In this document: in pieces, positions 34,638 through 46,947 of the stretch
Numbering within the stretch: position 1 is the first letter of the stretch
Layout of the letters: each line of letters opens with the position of its first letter
Source: Coleophoma eucalyptorum
Lineage: Eukaryota > Ascomycota > Leotiomycetes > Helotiales > Dermateaceae
Direction of reading: 5' to 3'
Assembly: GCA_026120035.1 (NCBI GenBank)
Contig: JALRME010000005.1
Span: 496,001-560,000, forward strand
DNA length: 64,000 bases
Notes under the pieces: model-generated
What the model saw: the letters and a program-made list of their open reading frames with translations, nothing else
The model's database searches: none
What the model was told of the DNA's origin: nothing
Made by a program: the position numbers and the translations under genes

Positions 34638-36242
34638 TCCCCTTCCCCCTCCTTGTCTCCCCCTCATCAACAAACAACTATGGGCAAAAAAAAGAGAGAA
34701 ATGCTTACACTGCCCACTTTGTTTCCCGCCCCTCTCTTCCCCGCATTTCTCTGCTGCGTCGTGGCAACCACCATATATGTACAATAAACTTTTTTTCTTG
34801 CGCGCCTTTTCCGCTTCGGCGTGTTTTTGTTTGGATGGGTGGGATGGGACTAAGGCAATGTAGGTAGATAAGAAAATTGCTTTTTATTTGAAGCTCGAGG
34901 AGGTGGGGAAGAAGAAGGGAGGGGGGGAAACGAGAGGGGGTTTCACATGTGTTGTGGATGGATTGGGAGCTCTGATCGTGGAAGTCTTGGGGACTTAGTG
35001 TGGGAAATATGGACATTGACAAAAGAAGAGTAAGTGGATGGTTGCGATGTTGAGGGGTTGGGGTGTATTTTTCTGCTGAAGGCGACCTTCTGGGATCAGG
35101 AGGTAGGTATAAAGGAATTGGACTTTGAGCCCCTCCCTTCAGCTTTCCGAGAAGAGTTGGCTATCTGGTTCATTACCTTTCTATAAAGTATTAAGTGCTA
35201 CTTACTAAGATGGGCTGCTGCGAAGTCCAGATTTACTAAGTTGCTCGCTTGCGACGGTTCTGCCACCCCCCCCCCCCATCTGTGTCTCTCTGAATCTAAA
35301 TTCAAATACTTGTGGTCATAGAATACCTACCTCCTTCGGTTGATTGTTACTCCTTACTATGATCTACACTGGGCACTTTCACTCCTTTCCGATCCACTTC
35401 TAGATACTTACACCCAAAAACTTTGACGAAGATGTAGAACTGTTCGAGCTCGCTTATTCTGATAATTTCAACCCGCATATAGTTATGTCCTTATTGTATC
35501 GCGAAGAAGTATGAGAGCGGACACTGGGAGAAGAGTTGCTAAAAAAAATTCTATAACCCAAGGACCTAGTGCAACCAGTTGCAAATGGTAGTCGACGAAC
35601 ACAATACTGGCATGGGTGGGTCAGTTTTCGAAATATTCGCTCTACTTCTATGTTTTTCTGTCGGAATCCTTGATAGTAGCCATGGCGAATAACCAAGAAC
35701 TCAAGACGCCTTCTAGTTGAAGTACTTAATGGGGTTTGAACAGACCATTTTCGATTGATGTAAGTTTGGGCTTGTTGATCATACCTTTGCGAGAATGTGA
35801 ATGAGTGACATAAGAAGAGATGAGTATGGGATATTTGCACAGTTAGTATGTGACTACAACCCGCCATACAACCAGTATAATCCATCCGCCATACATGCTG
35901 AAGTGAATTTTGCGTTTAAAAAACACTGAGGCTCTTTGTATCAGCGGTAAGATACCTGGAGTGGCCAAGATGCTTAAGTCTTCGCGGAGACACCTAAACC
36001 AGCCGGTGAGTATCCTCAAGAACATTAGTTCGCGATGAAAGGGCAAATATATTTGGTATAGCCCTGACTATAGCCAGGAATTGTTTTTTTCGAAGCCTAA
36101 TTGTCAGACAAGGACAGCAAAACTCGAAAAGTCAAGAGAACTGGCTGATGTAGCCAGTCAGGTGACAATAAATAAAATCGTGGGCGGCTTCTCCCCGCCT
36201 TTGACGTGAACTTCAATGCAAGTCTTCGCAACCACAGTAAGC

Positions 36243-37358
36243 ATGGCAGACGGATCACGAAGACATCACAGAAGCGATCACGCACGCCGATCACGGTCGC
36301 GGTCGCCCCGAAGACATCATTCACACTCTCATCGAACAAGATCTCCGCATTCCAGCAAGCATCGCGCCCCGGCGCAACAACCTGCAACCTTACCGTTCAA
36401 CTCTCGCGAATTGACGAAGCGCGACTATGACGTTTTCAAGCCGATGTTTGGCCTGTACCTGGACATACAAAAGGGCAAATACTTAGAAGACTTGGACGAG
36501 ACTGAGATCAAGGGTCGGTGGAAAAGTTTTACTGGGAAGTGGTATGTTTGTTACTCAGGGGAGATTCTCATACTAGATTGAGGAGACGCGATGGACGTTG
36601 GCTAACATGTGAGAGGAATCGTGGAGAACTATCAGAAGGCTGGTATGATCCTTCTACACTGCAGAAAGCTATTGCATCTGCTGCAGAGTATCAAGACGAT
36701 GTCAATGTTGACAGACCTGAACCGTCAAATTCACGTCAAGAGCCCGCGAAATACGAGAGGGAAGCTGCAGATGAGGATAGCGATAGCGACGATTCCGTTG
36801 GCCCTGCGCTGCCAGGACAAGAGCCACGCTCCAGGAGGAATATGTTGGGTCCAAGTATTCCAAACATGGAAGATCTGGAGTTAAAGAGAGGTAAAACAAG
36901 CGCATTGTGTATTGCTAGATCATGCTAACATTGGCACAGAAATGGATACCGAGGATGGCCTTGCAAGACGAGATGAAATACGATTTGCGCGAAAGCTGGA
37001 CCGTAAAGACCAGAAAGAAAAGCTGGACGAACTCGTGCCGCGAGCTGAAGCGGGCACTCGAGAGCGGCAGCTCGAGAAGAAGAAGGAAGTAAATGAGAAG
37101 ATGAAGTCCTTCCGAGAGCGCTCACCAGGAGCCGTCGAAGTTCCAGATACGGAGCTCATGGGTGGTGGAGATGGTATTGATTCCTATAAGAAGGAGAAGC
37201 AAGAATATGAAAGGAAGAAGAATGAGAGAGAGCTGAGGAAGGAGGAGATCCTTAGAGCGAGGCAGGCAGAGAGAGAGGAGCGGCTACAAGAGTATAGACA
37301 GAAAGAGGATAGTACCATGGCTATGCTGAAGGCTTTGGCAAAGCAGAGGTTTGGATGA
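36243..37358 (+). CDS. RS-rich protein with SCI1-like domain (often annotated RNA helicase HEL117-like)
   Basis: Exons join(36243..36541, 36616..36890, 36940..37358) give 330 residues. The N-terminus is an Arg/Ser/His-rich tract (residues 5-45) of the kind found in splicing factors. It is followed by a short domain, KRDYDVFKPMFGLYLDIQKG to KSFTGKWNRGELSEGWY, resembling the conserved segment of plant style cell-cycle inhibitor 1 (SCI1) proteins. Then comes an acidic patch with GPALPG, and GPSIPNMEDLELKRE leads into a charged coiled-coil half (RFARKLDRKDQKEKLDELVP; ending MLKALAKQRFG). No helicase motifs are present, so the HEL117 label used for such proteins is misleading. Both introns have good GTATGT/GTAAAA donors and GCTAAC branch points. 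An ATG at 36216 in the same frame could add nine residues. Nuclear RNA-related role is inferred from composition only. Confidence 0.75.
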
Positions 37359-37713
37359 GCGGTATTCATGCTAGATACATTATTCAGGATCGGCTCGTAG
37401 GTACATTGTTGTCTATCAGTCAATTGACTTACTCGTCGAAGTCATTCTCGCTTTTCAGAGTAGATCATTCTAAGTCTCTATTAACTGTTTTAGGTTATAA
37501 TGACATTCTGGAACGATAAAACTCTTCGTGTCAGTCAAGATTTACAGGAACACATGTACAATTGGTCAAACTGGTGCATAGAATCGAACAAAGATTGAGA
37601 ACCTCGCCATCTAGCCTCGCGCAGCCTTGCAGGGCCCCACTAAAAAGCTTCGATGAACTACCTCCCATTGAGACGGCCATTTAAAACCGTAGGTAACTCC
37701 AATTATCCTAAAC
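37359..37713. other. Intergenic region, SCI1-like / OMS1-like
   Basis: 355 bp holding the 3' UTR of the upstream gene and the promoter of the next; nothing else seen. Confidence 0.5.
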
Positions 37714-38973
37714 ATGCGGCCATCCTGTCAAAGACTGGCCTCTAGAAGCTGGAGGACGACATGGAATGATATAGTCATTGGCAGCACGCCTAGGACGTGC
37801 TTAGGATGTTCAAGATCCATAAGCTCAACGAGCTATATGCAAGCTGCGAAGAGCACTAAGAAGACGGCGTCAAAGGCACGAGTGATACCAGAGTACAGGT
37901 GAGCATCTAATCTATAGAGAAACATACCAATTAAGACCAAACCATCTAGAACACCAACAAGAAAAGTTGCGCCTGCTACCCCTCCCAAGCAAGAACCAAA
38001 AGCCAACCCGCTTCGATATCGTACGATCCCCATTATCTTCGGAAGCATCACGCTCGTCGCGCTCTCAGGCTACTGCACCTACCTATTTGTGCTGTATACC
38101 CGCGCAGGTCCAGGAACCAGTGCACCGTCATCTCCAGCCGAACAGGCCGACATCTCCTCGCGCTACGACAGCATCGCACGCAGCTTCGACGCGAAGATAG
38201 AATGGACCGAGAAATTGATGGGGCTCGAGAAGCTGCGCAAAAGGCTGGCGGAGCGCGCACAAGGTGACGTGCTCGAGGTATCGATCGGCACGGGGCGCAA
38301 CCTGGACTTCTACGACTGGGATTTCAAGGGCATCAACGGGGTAGGGAAGATGGATGAGCAGAACAAGAAGATCAAGCGCGGGAAAGTCCGGAGCTTCACA
38401 GCGGTGGACCAGAGTGCGGAGATGTTAGAGATCGCGCATGAGAAGTTCTCCCGCTTGTTTCCGGGAATTACAGGTGTGCGGTGGATTGTTCAGGATGCAA
38501 GTAAGCCCATTCCGGGACCGCCGAAGAATGCGAATGAGAGGAGTGGCAATAAGGATGAGAAATACGATACGATTATTCAGACGATGGGGCTGTGTTCAGT
38601 TGCGGACCCCGCAGCGTTGCTGAGGAATCTGGGAGAGTGTGTTAAAGAGGATAGTGGGCGAATTCTGTTGTTAGAACACGGGAGGGGCGATTGGAAATGG
38701 TTGAACAAGATCTTGGATACTGGTGCCGAGGAGCATGCGAAGGAGTTTGGGTGTTGGTGGAATAGAGAGCTGGGGGAGATTGTAAAGGAGAGTGGGTTGG
38801 AAGTCGTCCAGCTAACGAGAAAACACGGTGGGACGACTTGGATGATTGAATTGCGGAAGCCGGGGAGGAAGCCACTGGATCTGAAAGGCAGTGCTGGAGA
38901 AAAAGTCGCGGATGTGACATCAGAATTACAAGCTGCAGTATCGCCATCGTCGGAAAAGAAGGGATGGTGGTAA
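37714..38973 (+). CDS. OMS1: Mitochondrial SAM-dependent methyltransferase, OMS1-like
   Basis: Relative of yeast Oms1, a methyltransferase-like protein of the mitochondrial inner membrane. Exons join(37714..37898, 37950..38973) give 402 residues. The N-terminus is rich in Arg, Ser and Thr without acidic residues at first (MRPSCQRLASRSWRTTWN), fitting a targeting peptide. A transmembrane helix is at about residues 87-110 (TIPIIFGSITLVALSGYCTY). The methyltransferase fold follows, with motif I VLEVSIGTGRNLDFY, the acidic FTAVDQSAEML, and DTIIQTMGLCSV and GRILLLEHGRGDW as later motifs. The intron is 51 nt. The C-terminal tail is Lys-rich and variable. In yeast OMS1 affects respiratory assembly as a multicopy suppressor; the substrate here is unknown. 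Confidence 0.87.
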
Positions 38974-39405
38974 TTGCTGTTAGTTTTCCATGTACAAAAT
39001 ATACCTGTATGACCAGGAAGGAGGTCTGTAATATACATGATAACGTTTACGATCTGAAGGAATATGAAATGAAATGCATTATGTGTTCTAGCACCAATCC
39101 TATAATATTTGATCCCAGTTCAAAATAAGAAGCTTTAGGACTTAAGCTACGTGTATTGAAGAGTAATTTGATACACATGGATTTTGGAAGATAAGAACAA
39201 GAATCGAATTAGTCTGTTATGTATTTATACATAACGAGGAAATGGGATGATTGAAAACCCTCTACTCCATACCTAAACTTCTCCTACTATGTAACAACAG
39301 AACTACCCCTAGAATCAGGACAAAGGCCCCACGCTTGCTTAAATGCTGGATCAAAACGCCGATGCAACCCCCCCCAGTCTAACAGAATACTGCAATTGCT
39401 TATGT
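38974..39405. other. Convergent intergenic region, OMS1-like / MDM1-like
   Basis: 432 bp of AT-rich 3' UTR-like sequence between two gene ends, with no gene seen. Confidence 0.5.
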
Positions 39406-42400
39406 CTAATGGCGATCTGGGAACAAAACGTCGATGATCTCGTCCAGAAGCGTGAAGGTAAGATGTGCACTGCCCGTAGAGTTAATGACCAAAAACTTAC
39501 TAAAATATGGGAGGAAGACTTACTTCAATCGGGGATTATTGAAAGTAGCAAAGATCCTCCGACTTGCAGCTTGTGCATTTACTCTTCCCACCACACTCGC
39601 CGCTAGATCTGGAACAAGTGTTGCCAGCATCAAGCTTGCTTCTGTTCTAGATTTGGATTTCTCCCCTGCTGACCGAGGTTTACTCTCGCCTTTCCTTTGG
39701 CCCCCTGGCCACATAGCATCTCTAACTAGAGTGATGTATCTTACGATGGCCTCGTCCTGTACGAAGCCTTTAATACTTTCTCTGACCTTTCGTTCGATTG
39801 TGCCTCCAAGAAGTTGGTGGAGGACAACAATCACTGCACGACCACGCAGCCAATTGTTCCCACGATTCAGCTCGAAAACCTCAAGGAAAATATCGCAAAT
39901 CGGCTTTACAAATGGCTCGAGTTCGCGATCTTCGAACGCATTCAACTCTGCCTCTGCTTCTGCTGCAGACAGGGGATCCTCCCCCAGATTTGTAGGCATT
40001 GTCATCAATTGACTTGTAGCAGCTGACAATAGATTTTGCCCAGCTACAGAGAGCTGGTCAAGCACAGGGATATTCCCTAGGATGTCCTCCATCCCATCAG
40101 TAACTGAGTTATAGAATCGAGTCATCATGTCCTTCTTATCATCGCTATCAAGCTCAACTCCTGGAGCTATAGCACTTTGTGACAGAAATGCCCTAAGTTC
40201 ACGGCTCCGACATACTTCTGGTAAAATCAACAGTTCCTTGAGATATTTCTCAAGGGCGACGCGTCGTTTGTGCAGGAAGTCAGTCTGTAGTTTCATGACC
40301 ATTCGCCGTCTTGGAAAATCCAGATGTCTGACAGAAGGATATCTCATCCGGAGGCGTTGGTGGAGCTCGAGGAATTCGCTGTATCGACGTGTGATAGTCC
40401 ATGTCGCTGCTGGCATCTGCTCGCCAGCTATGCGATGTACCTCAACCACATATACAGCATACTCCCGCCCATCATCTTCCTTGCCGACCATTATGGACTT
40501 GATTTTGATCGTAGAACGACCATAAAGGCTATTATCACTTTCCTGAACGACATACTGTTGTCGCTGAAGTTCTTTTCGGCGTATCTCTCGCTGTAAGCTC
40601 GCTTTGGACTTGCGGAGAATCCTTAATTCAGCCCCATTGTTGGTGAGTTCTGCTTTTCGAAGTAAAGAGTCGACAACCGCGTCTTGGGCGGCCAGCCGGT
40701 CAATATCCGTTGTAAGTGCTGTGATAGCTTCTGCTAATCCTAGATCGCCAGGTGCAGCTTCAACTACCTCGTCTTCAAGGTCCTGATCACGATCCTCATC
40801 CGGGTCATCGTGTTCATCAGAGATAAACTTCTCTTCATCGGGAAAGAGGTCATCGTCTGTAAATACACCAATTCTTGACGAGGTGTTGACCAAACCTAAA
40901 GATGCGATGTTTGGTTTTTCTGTCTCTTTGCCGAACAAATCTAGTCTCTTGTGATCAATAGAACTTCGTGGAGAATGGTTATTGAGGCTCGGGTTAGGCG
41001 AGAGAAGGGAATCTTCATCACCAAAAAGTGTATCTCTCAATTCTCCCACATCCGGCTTATCTTCCATAATGTTATTTAGTGCTGCCTCCATCGCCTGGAC
41101 CACATGTTTATCCGGAGTAGTGACTTCAGGCTCAGGGTCCAAACTCTGTATTGAACTATTCATCGCGTCATTGTCCATATCATCATCGTCAAATAGCGGT
41201 GTCGAATCTCCATCCAAAGAGCTTCTGGAAGCTGACATTGAATCTTCCTGCCGTAATTTTTGGGAGGCCAGATCTGTAGAAGAAACAGCTACTCGCCGCA
41301 AATCAGTCCTCCTATGCACAAATTTTGGCATTGATGCCCGTGATATAGGTGTTGGCTTAGTAGAAACAGTCTGTGCCGAGGAAGCTCGTGCTGGGAGTAT
41401 AGGTTTGACTGGTATTGATGCAGATGCGGATGGACTCATCGACGGTATTTCTGGTATCGCAGCCTTCGAAGCCTCCTGAGCTGTGAGGCATTTGTAGTAT
41501 AAATCAGATTTCTTGAAATTGAGAAAATGGTTTTCCTGCATGGTTTCCAATGCAGCCGTCTGTGCTCGTAATATAGCTCTACGGGCCATAAAATATTGCT
41601 CTGGAGTTGCGCGCTTTCCAGCTTTCAAGAAATCCCGTACCAACTTTTTGGAGATCTCTGGAACCTTTAGCTCAGGCCGAGAGAGGTATGCATCGTTTAT
41701 CTGAGCAAGATCCAACCTGTCCGCATCAGTCCATGGCGGAAGAGTGGTGGGAACTTCGTCATCATCTGCAAGAGCATCCTCAAGTGGATTTCTAAAGCCA
41801 TCCACAACGATCCAAAACTGTACAAGTGGCATCAAATTTTGCCTGTCCATGTACTCCATGAAATATGATAGGCCCGAAGGATCATGGAGTAGCTCTACCA
41901 AGGATGCATTTTCAAAAGCAGAGGGGTGACTTCCGTTTTGAACAGGCTCATTTGATCGAATGCGTCTGTCACTACCAGCAGCAAGTTGGCTAACACTCTG
42001 GTCAAGAATGCGTTTACCAATGTCTAAACGACGAAGATAAGTCGGATCTTGCCCTTCTTGCATAGCATCTCGTTTCATTTGACTTGATACTTCACTGCGA
42101 AATCTTCTGGCATCAGAAAGATTATTCACACGCCGAATTGCACGAATGAACTTCTCGAACTTTCGCTCACTATCACCTGCGGCAAGGCGCGGAAATTGTA
42201 TAGCACGTTTGGACCTTGGTGCTGGGGAGGCATGCTGATCAAGAGCAGCTCGCAATTTTCGAACAGTAGAACGATCCTGCAACATTGTTCGGCCCTGCTC
42301 GGAGTCAGTTTTTTGATCCTACGCACAAGACTGCACCTACATAAGCCTCCATAATTTGATTCCACGTATCCGGATCCGAGAGCATCTGCATGGTAGGTGC

Positions 42401-43279
42401 AAGCACAGCGCAAGACACCAGTTCCGTGACCAGTACACTCACTGCACGGCTTGCAGTCACGTTCTCAGGTAGTAACTCTGGGAGTAATCCCTTGACCACA
42501 TCGCGCACATACTCCTGTTGGACCAGCTTCGTATCGGAATATGCCAAAGAAGCCGCTGGGTGCAATTTCCCGTCTCTGTATTTCCCTGCTATCGCCAGAT
42601 CTAATTCTTCAGACTCGGTCACATTTCTGTTCAAATGCTTACCCCGAATAGTTCTTTCCGCGTCGTAAAATTCCTTAAAGTGAGTCGTCAAGATCGGTAC
42701 GATTCGAATGGTAACCACCTCCACGATATCCACTCCTGTAAGCCTATCCAGGAGTCCGACCAACGCCAATCTGATTGTCTTATCGACTTCATTTGGAAAT
42801 ACGGGATTCTTGCTTATGCCAGCATACCAAGATTTCACAAAGTCCCTTATGATCAATTCCAACAAGTCGTCGAGTGCGCTGGACACTATAAAGGAATCGG
42901 CGCAGAGGGGTTGTCGTTGATACGTCTGCCGTGTTCGAAGTCCCGCTTTCTCCTTCTTCCAAGCTGTCGCAGCCAGAAATGCTGGACCGCGGGGTCGTCG
43001 CACATTATTTCTTTCTCCATATTGCGATCCTCTTGAGGTAAGGAGTACTAAGGCCAGCAGCCCAAGGACTGGTAGGACCAGACCTACGACCAAAGCATAT
43101 CCTACCCAGCGCAAAGTTGGTACCCAGTTCACGGCATATCCCCAAGCTACAAAACAGGCGATACCGGCTAGGATTACATCTCGTCTTCCAAGGTCCATAA
43201 TCTGAGAGAGCATGCGCCCTCGTTCGGCATGGCTGGTGGGAATTGTGTTCGGTACGGTGAGAGGGAATTCTGGGGACAT
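39406..43279 (-). CDS. MDM1: Sorting nexin of the MDM1/SNX13-14-25 family (PXA-RGS-PX-nexin C)
   Basis: ER-anchored tether; yeast Mdm1 bridges ER and vacuole at lipid-rich contact sites. Exons complement(39406..39469, 39524..42294, 42341..43279) give 1,257 residues. N-terminal hydrophobic helices (about 33-80) anchor it in the ER. The PXA domain covers about 120-310 (LDDLLELIIRDFVKSWY), RGS about 444-586 (SGLSYFMEYMDRQNLMPLVQ), PX about 906-1019 (WTITRRYSEFLELHQRLR, RRRMVMKLQTDF), and nexin C about 1121-1257. The last exon is easy to miss: reading straight on gives a false stop at 39520, but a GTAAGT donor at 39523 joins NNPRL to NAHLTFTLLDEIIDVLFPD, the expected end of the nexin C domain. 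The 42295-42340 intron is only 46 nt (branch CTGAC). A Ser/Asp-rich disordered linker separates RGS and PX. Confidence 0.93.
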
Positions 43280-43649
43280 GTGAGATGCGAGCCCATCTCT
43301 AGAACTATCGCGTGTTTAGTCATGGATTGCTGAAACAACATTGACGGGAGCCATTGTCAGGATGCACGTTGCAGTTGTTCCAGTAGCGCTGAAGACAGGG
43401 AGGTTTAAAATCTAAGAATATTCTAGATTATACAAAAACTTTACACAAAAGCCATTTTCATCACCAACGGGTTTCAGCAGTTGCATTCAATGATCCAAAT
43501 GCCCCCGACCTTCTTCCTATCTTCTCGGGTAAACAAGGCGCCGCAATGCGAATTACACGTGCTTTCTGGAAAATCGAAGGTTTTGGGTTCTTGCAGACGT
43601 GCATTACTAAATGTCAAGCCTACTTTATGGCTCTGGCTAAATATCTACA
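43280..43649. other. Intergenic region, MDM1-like / TRM8
   Basis: 370 bp between two minus-strand genes, holding the MDM1 promoter and the TRM8 3' UTR; no gene seen. Confidence 0.5.
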
Positions 43650-44626
<977 letters not shown>

Positions 44627-45067
44627 TATGACTATCGTATGCGACTATGGCTGTCCAAATATGAAATCGTGGAGATGTTTGATAAGTGACCTTGGAGGGG
44701 TGCAAGTAAATTATCATAAGGCTGAGCTCAGAATTAAAGTGGGTACCGACCCCCATAAGCGATCCCTGCCAACTTAAGAACCTATGAATGATGATATGCA
44801 TTTTGGAGGGAAAGCGCCCCTCGACACAGCTTCCCTTTTAATCATGTCGCGTACCTGAGATCTCAACAGATAAATATGACAGAGCCTCAACTTTTCTTGC
44901 TGATCAACCCTTCGTCTACTCTGACCTTCAAGGCCAGCTTTTGAACGTGCTGCTCTGTCCACAGTCCATGAGAACGCGTCATTTCCAATTCACTCAGAAC
45001 AGTTCAAAGATCGCAGCGGAATACTCGGAGTCTGACCGGAAGCTCTGTGACTGTACTTGTAGTGGTC
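44627..45067. promoter_or_regulatory. Divergent promoter region, TRM8 / small membrane protein
   Basis: 441 bp between the two start codons. No other gene seen. Confidence 0.4.
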
Positions 45068-45489
45068 ATGAGTTGGTTCTCGATTTTGCCCCAAAGTGTT
45101 CAATTTATTGAAACTTGGGCAATTCGCATATTTGTATGACTCGGCTCCTCTCAGTTGACCGCTCTCATAGCTGACAAGATATCCAGCTTCTCCTCGGTTT
45201 CCTAGCCATAGGCCCATGGCTATTACTTATTGTCTACGATGCGATATTGTTCCTGTTTCGCACGGCTACATACGAAATACCTGTCATTGGAGGTCGAGCA
45301 CGAAACAGACCACGGCCTCGGGCACCATCTTTAATGGAGAGACCTAGTGGTAGACCAAGGAACTTGTCCATGGTACCAGGTACAGCGACAGCACTTGAAG
45401 TCGCAGAAGATGCCGTGGAAGGGTTGAAACACAGGTTGGAAAAGACGGATCATGACAAGGCTCAAGGGGAAGTCTCTGGGGACAAATGA
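45068..45489 (+). CDS. Small spliced membrane protein, unknown function
   Basis: Two exons join(45068..45133, 45187..45489) encode 122 residues. Exon 1 starts MSWFSILPQSVQFIETWA and ends at a GTATGA donor; the 53-nt intron has a CTGAC branch 12 nt before CCAG. Joined, the protein has a long hydrophobic stretch at about residues 21-43 (FLLLGFLAIGPWLLLIVYD, continuing through a second hydrophobic run), then YEIPVIGGRARNRPRPRAPS, a basic, Arg/Pro-rich stretch that would lie in the cytosol, and a charged C-terminal helix (EVAEDAVEGLKHRLEKTD). The amphipathic start, membrane helix and positive tail fit an organelle or ER membrane protein. I do not know a named family, though similar short fungal proteins exist as I recall. 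The frame before exon 2 has a stop at 45172-45174, so the intron is required. It ends 34 bp from the convergent homoserine dehydrogenase gene. Confidence 0.75.
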
Positions 45490-45523
45490 ACGCCAACTTT
45501 TATTCTATTTCGTTATGGCAAAA

Positions 45524-46681
45524 TCAAGACAGGCGATCAAGGACTTTCAACAGATCTCCTGTGACTCCCATAGCAGTAACATCTCCTCCAGCTCCAGCCC
45601 CCTGGATGATGAGTGGGTTGGCGCCATATCGCTTGGTGTAGAAGCTTATAATGTTATCACTTCCCTTGAGAGCTGCAATGGGATGTGATCGATCAAACTT
45701 CTCCAATCCAACCTTGACTTGCTTCTTGCCAACATCAATACTTCCAACAAATCTTACCACCTTTCCCTCCTTTTCTGCCGCAATCTTTGTCTCCTCCATC
45801 TGGGAATCAAATTCGGGCAGCTTCTCCAAGAATTCGTCTCCACTTGCAACACTCTCCAGCTCCTTTGGAATCAAGCTCTGGACAGGGAATGAAGTTGGCG
45901 ATTCAACCTCAAGACCAGCAAGTCTTGCCAAGATTGTCAACTTTCGTGCGACGTCGAGACCATTCAAATCATCTCTTGGATCTGGTTCGGTGTAGCCCAG
46001 CTCCTTGGCCTTCTTTACTTCAGCTGACCATTTACCACCTGACCCCTCAGTAGGAGCAAATGAGTTGAAGAGGAATGACATAGTTCCGCTGAAGACACCC
46101 TCAATCTTGGTCACCTCGTCACCAGTATCAACCAGCTCCTTCAATGTTGAGATAACTGGAAGACCAGCACCTACAGAGCTCTCATGGTAGACCTTGGCAC
46201 CGGAAGAAGCTGCCCCCGCAAAGATATCCTGCCACAGCTTATATGAGCCTGAGAATGCCTTTTTATTTGGGGTAACAATGCTGATTCCCCTGGAGAGGAA
46301 TGTTGGGTACTGGTCCGCGACATCTTGCGAGCTCGTATTGTCGACAAGGACCACCTTGGCTGGGGCAGCAGCTAGGTAGTCAATGATCTTTGGGAGAGCG
46401 AGTGGTTCTTGAGTAGAGTCTGCGAGGGTGGTTGCGAGATTGTCATAAGACAGGGCTGTATATTTAGGGCTATAAAGAACGGTCTTGCTTCGAGAGACGA
46501 ATATAAGAGATAATCTAGGAGATGCGGGGTTTGCAGAAAATCGTTTGGTGAGACCTTCTAGTTGAGAAAGGAAGCATTTTCCTACCCCACCAGCACCTGT
46601 TTCATGATCAGTGATTGATGTCTAGAAGAAAGACGAAAATCCTTTACCGATCACTGCAATATAGACGTCCTTTGGTGCCAT
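45524..46681 (-). CDS. HOM6: Homoserine dehydrogenase
   Basis: Reduces aspartate semialdehyde to homoserine with NAD(P)H, the branch step towards threonine and methionine, in the cytosol. Exons complement(45524..46596, 46648..46681) give 368 residues (yeast Hom6 has 359). The first exon has only 34 nt and the 51-nt intron falls inside the nucleotide-binding loop: VYIAVIG joins AGGVGKCFLSQL. Other family motifs are VDNTSSQDVADQYP, SIVTPNKKAFSG, YHESSVGAGLPVISTL, IEGVFSGTMSFLFN, GYTEPDPRDDLNGLDVARK (the homoserine dehydrogenase signature with catalytic Asp and Lys) and NPLIIQGAGAGGDVTAMGV. It lacks an aspartokinase domain or ACT domain, as usual in fungi. Confidence 0.96.
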
Positions 46682-46947
46682 TTTGAGGGATATTGCTCTG
46701 AATTGAACTGCAAGGTTTAATGGATGACTGGTTGCTCAAGCCGTCGTGAATATTTATGGTTGGTGGGGTGGTATGCGATCTCGCAATCCTCCTGACTGCC
46801 CCGCCACGTTCTAAGCCTTACCTCAAGCCACACCGAAATCTAGCCTTCCCTACCACTCCATCCAGATCGAGATTCTGAATATCAGAGTCAAAGCTTCTCG
46901 AGATATTAATCGGCTTTTGGACCCGAAACACTCAATTACATTTCAAC
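46682..46947. promoter_or_regulatory. Divergent promoter region, HOM6 / CCDC174-like
   Basis: Only 266 bp separate two divergent start codons, so regulatory elements are probably shared or interleaved. No individual site is assigned. Confidence 0.45.

Larger units (their letters stand above)
30576..36242. other. Long divergent gene-free region upstream of GDS1-like and SCI1-like genes
   Basis: 5.7 kb with no supportable gene on either strand. It has several microsatellites (31829-31860, 32056-32112, 34179-34208, 34617-34637, a C13 run near 35265) and many short frames of biased composition. Long 5' leaders are known for fungal regulatory genes, and the part next to 30576 may be transcribed. 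A possible spliced 55-codon frame at 35970-36209 lies just before the SCI1-like start. Confidence 0.5.

Noticed and set aside
35454..36046. Overlapping minus-strand frames with some conserved-looking strings
   Set aside because: No ATG-to-stop model with splice sites gave a continuous protein; no domain recognised.
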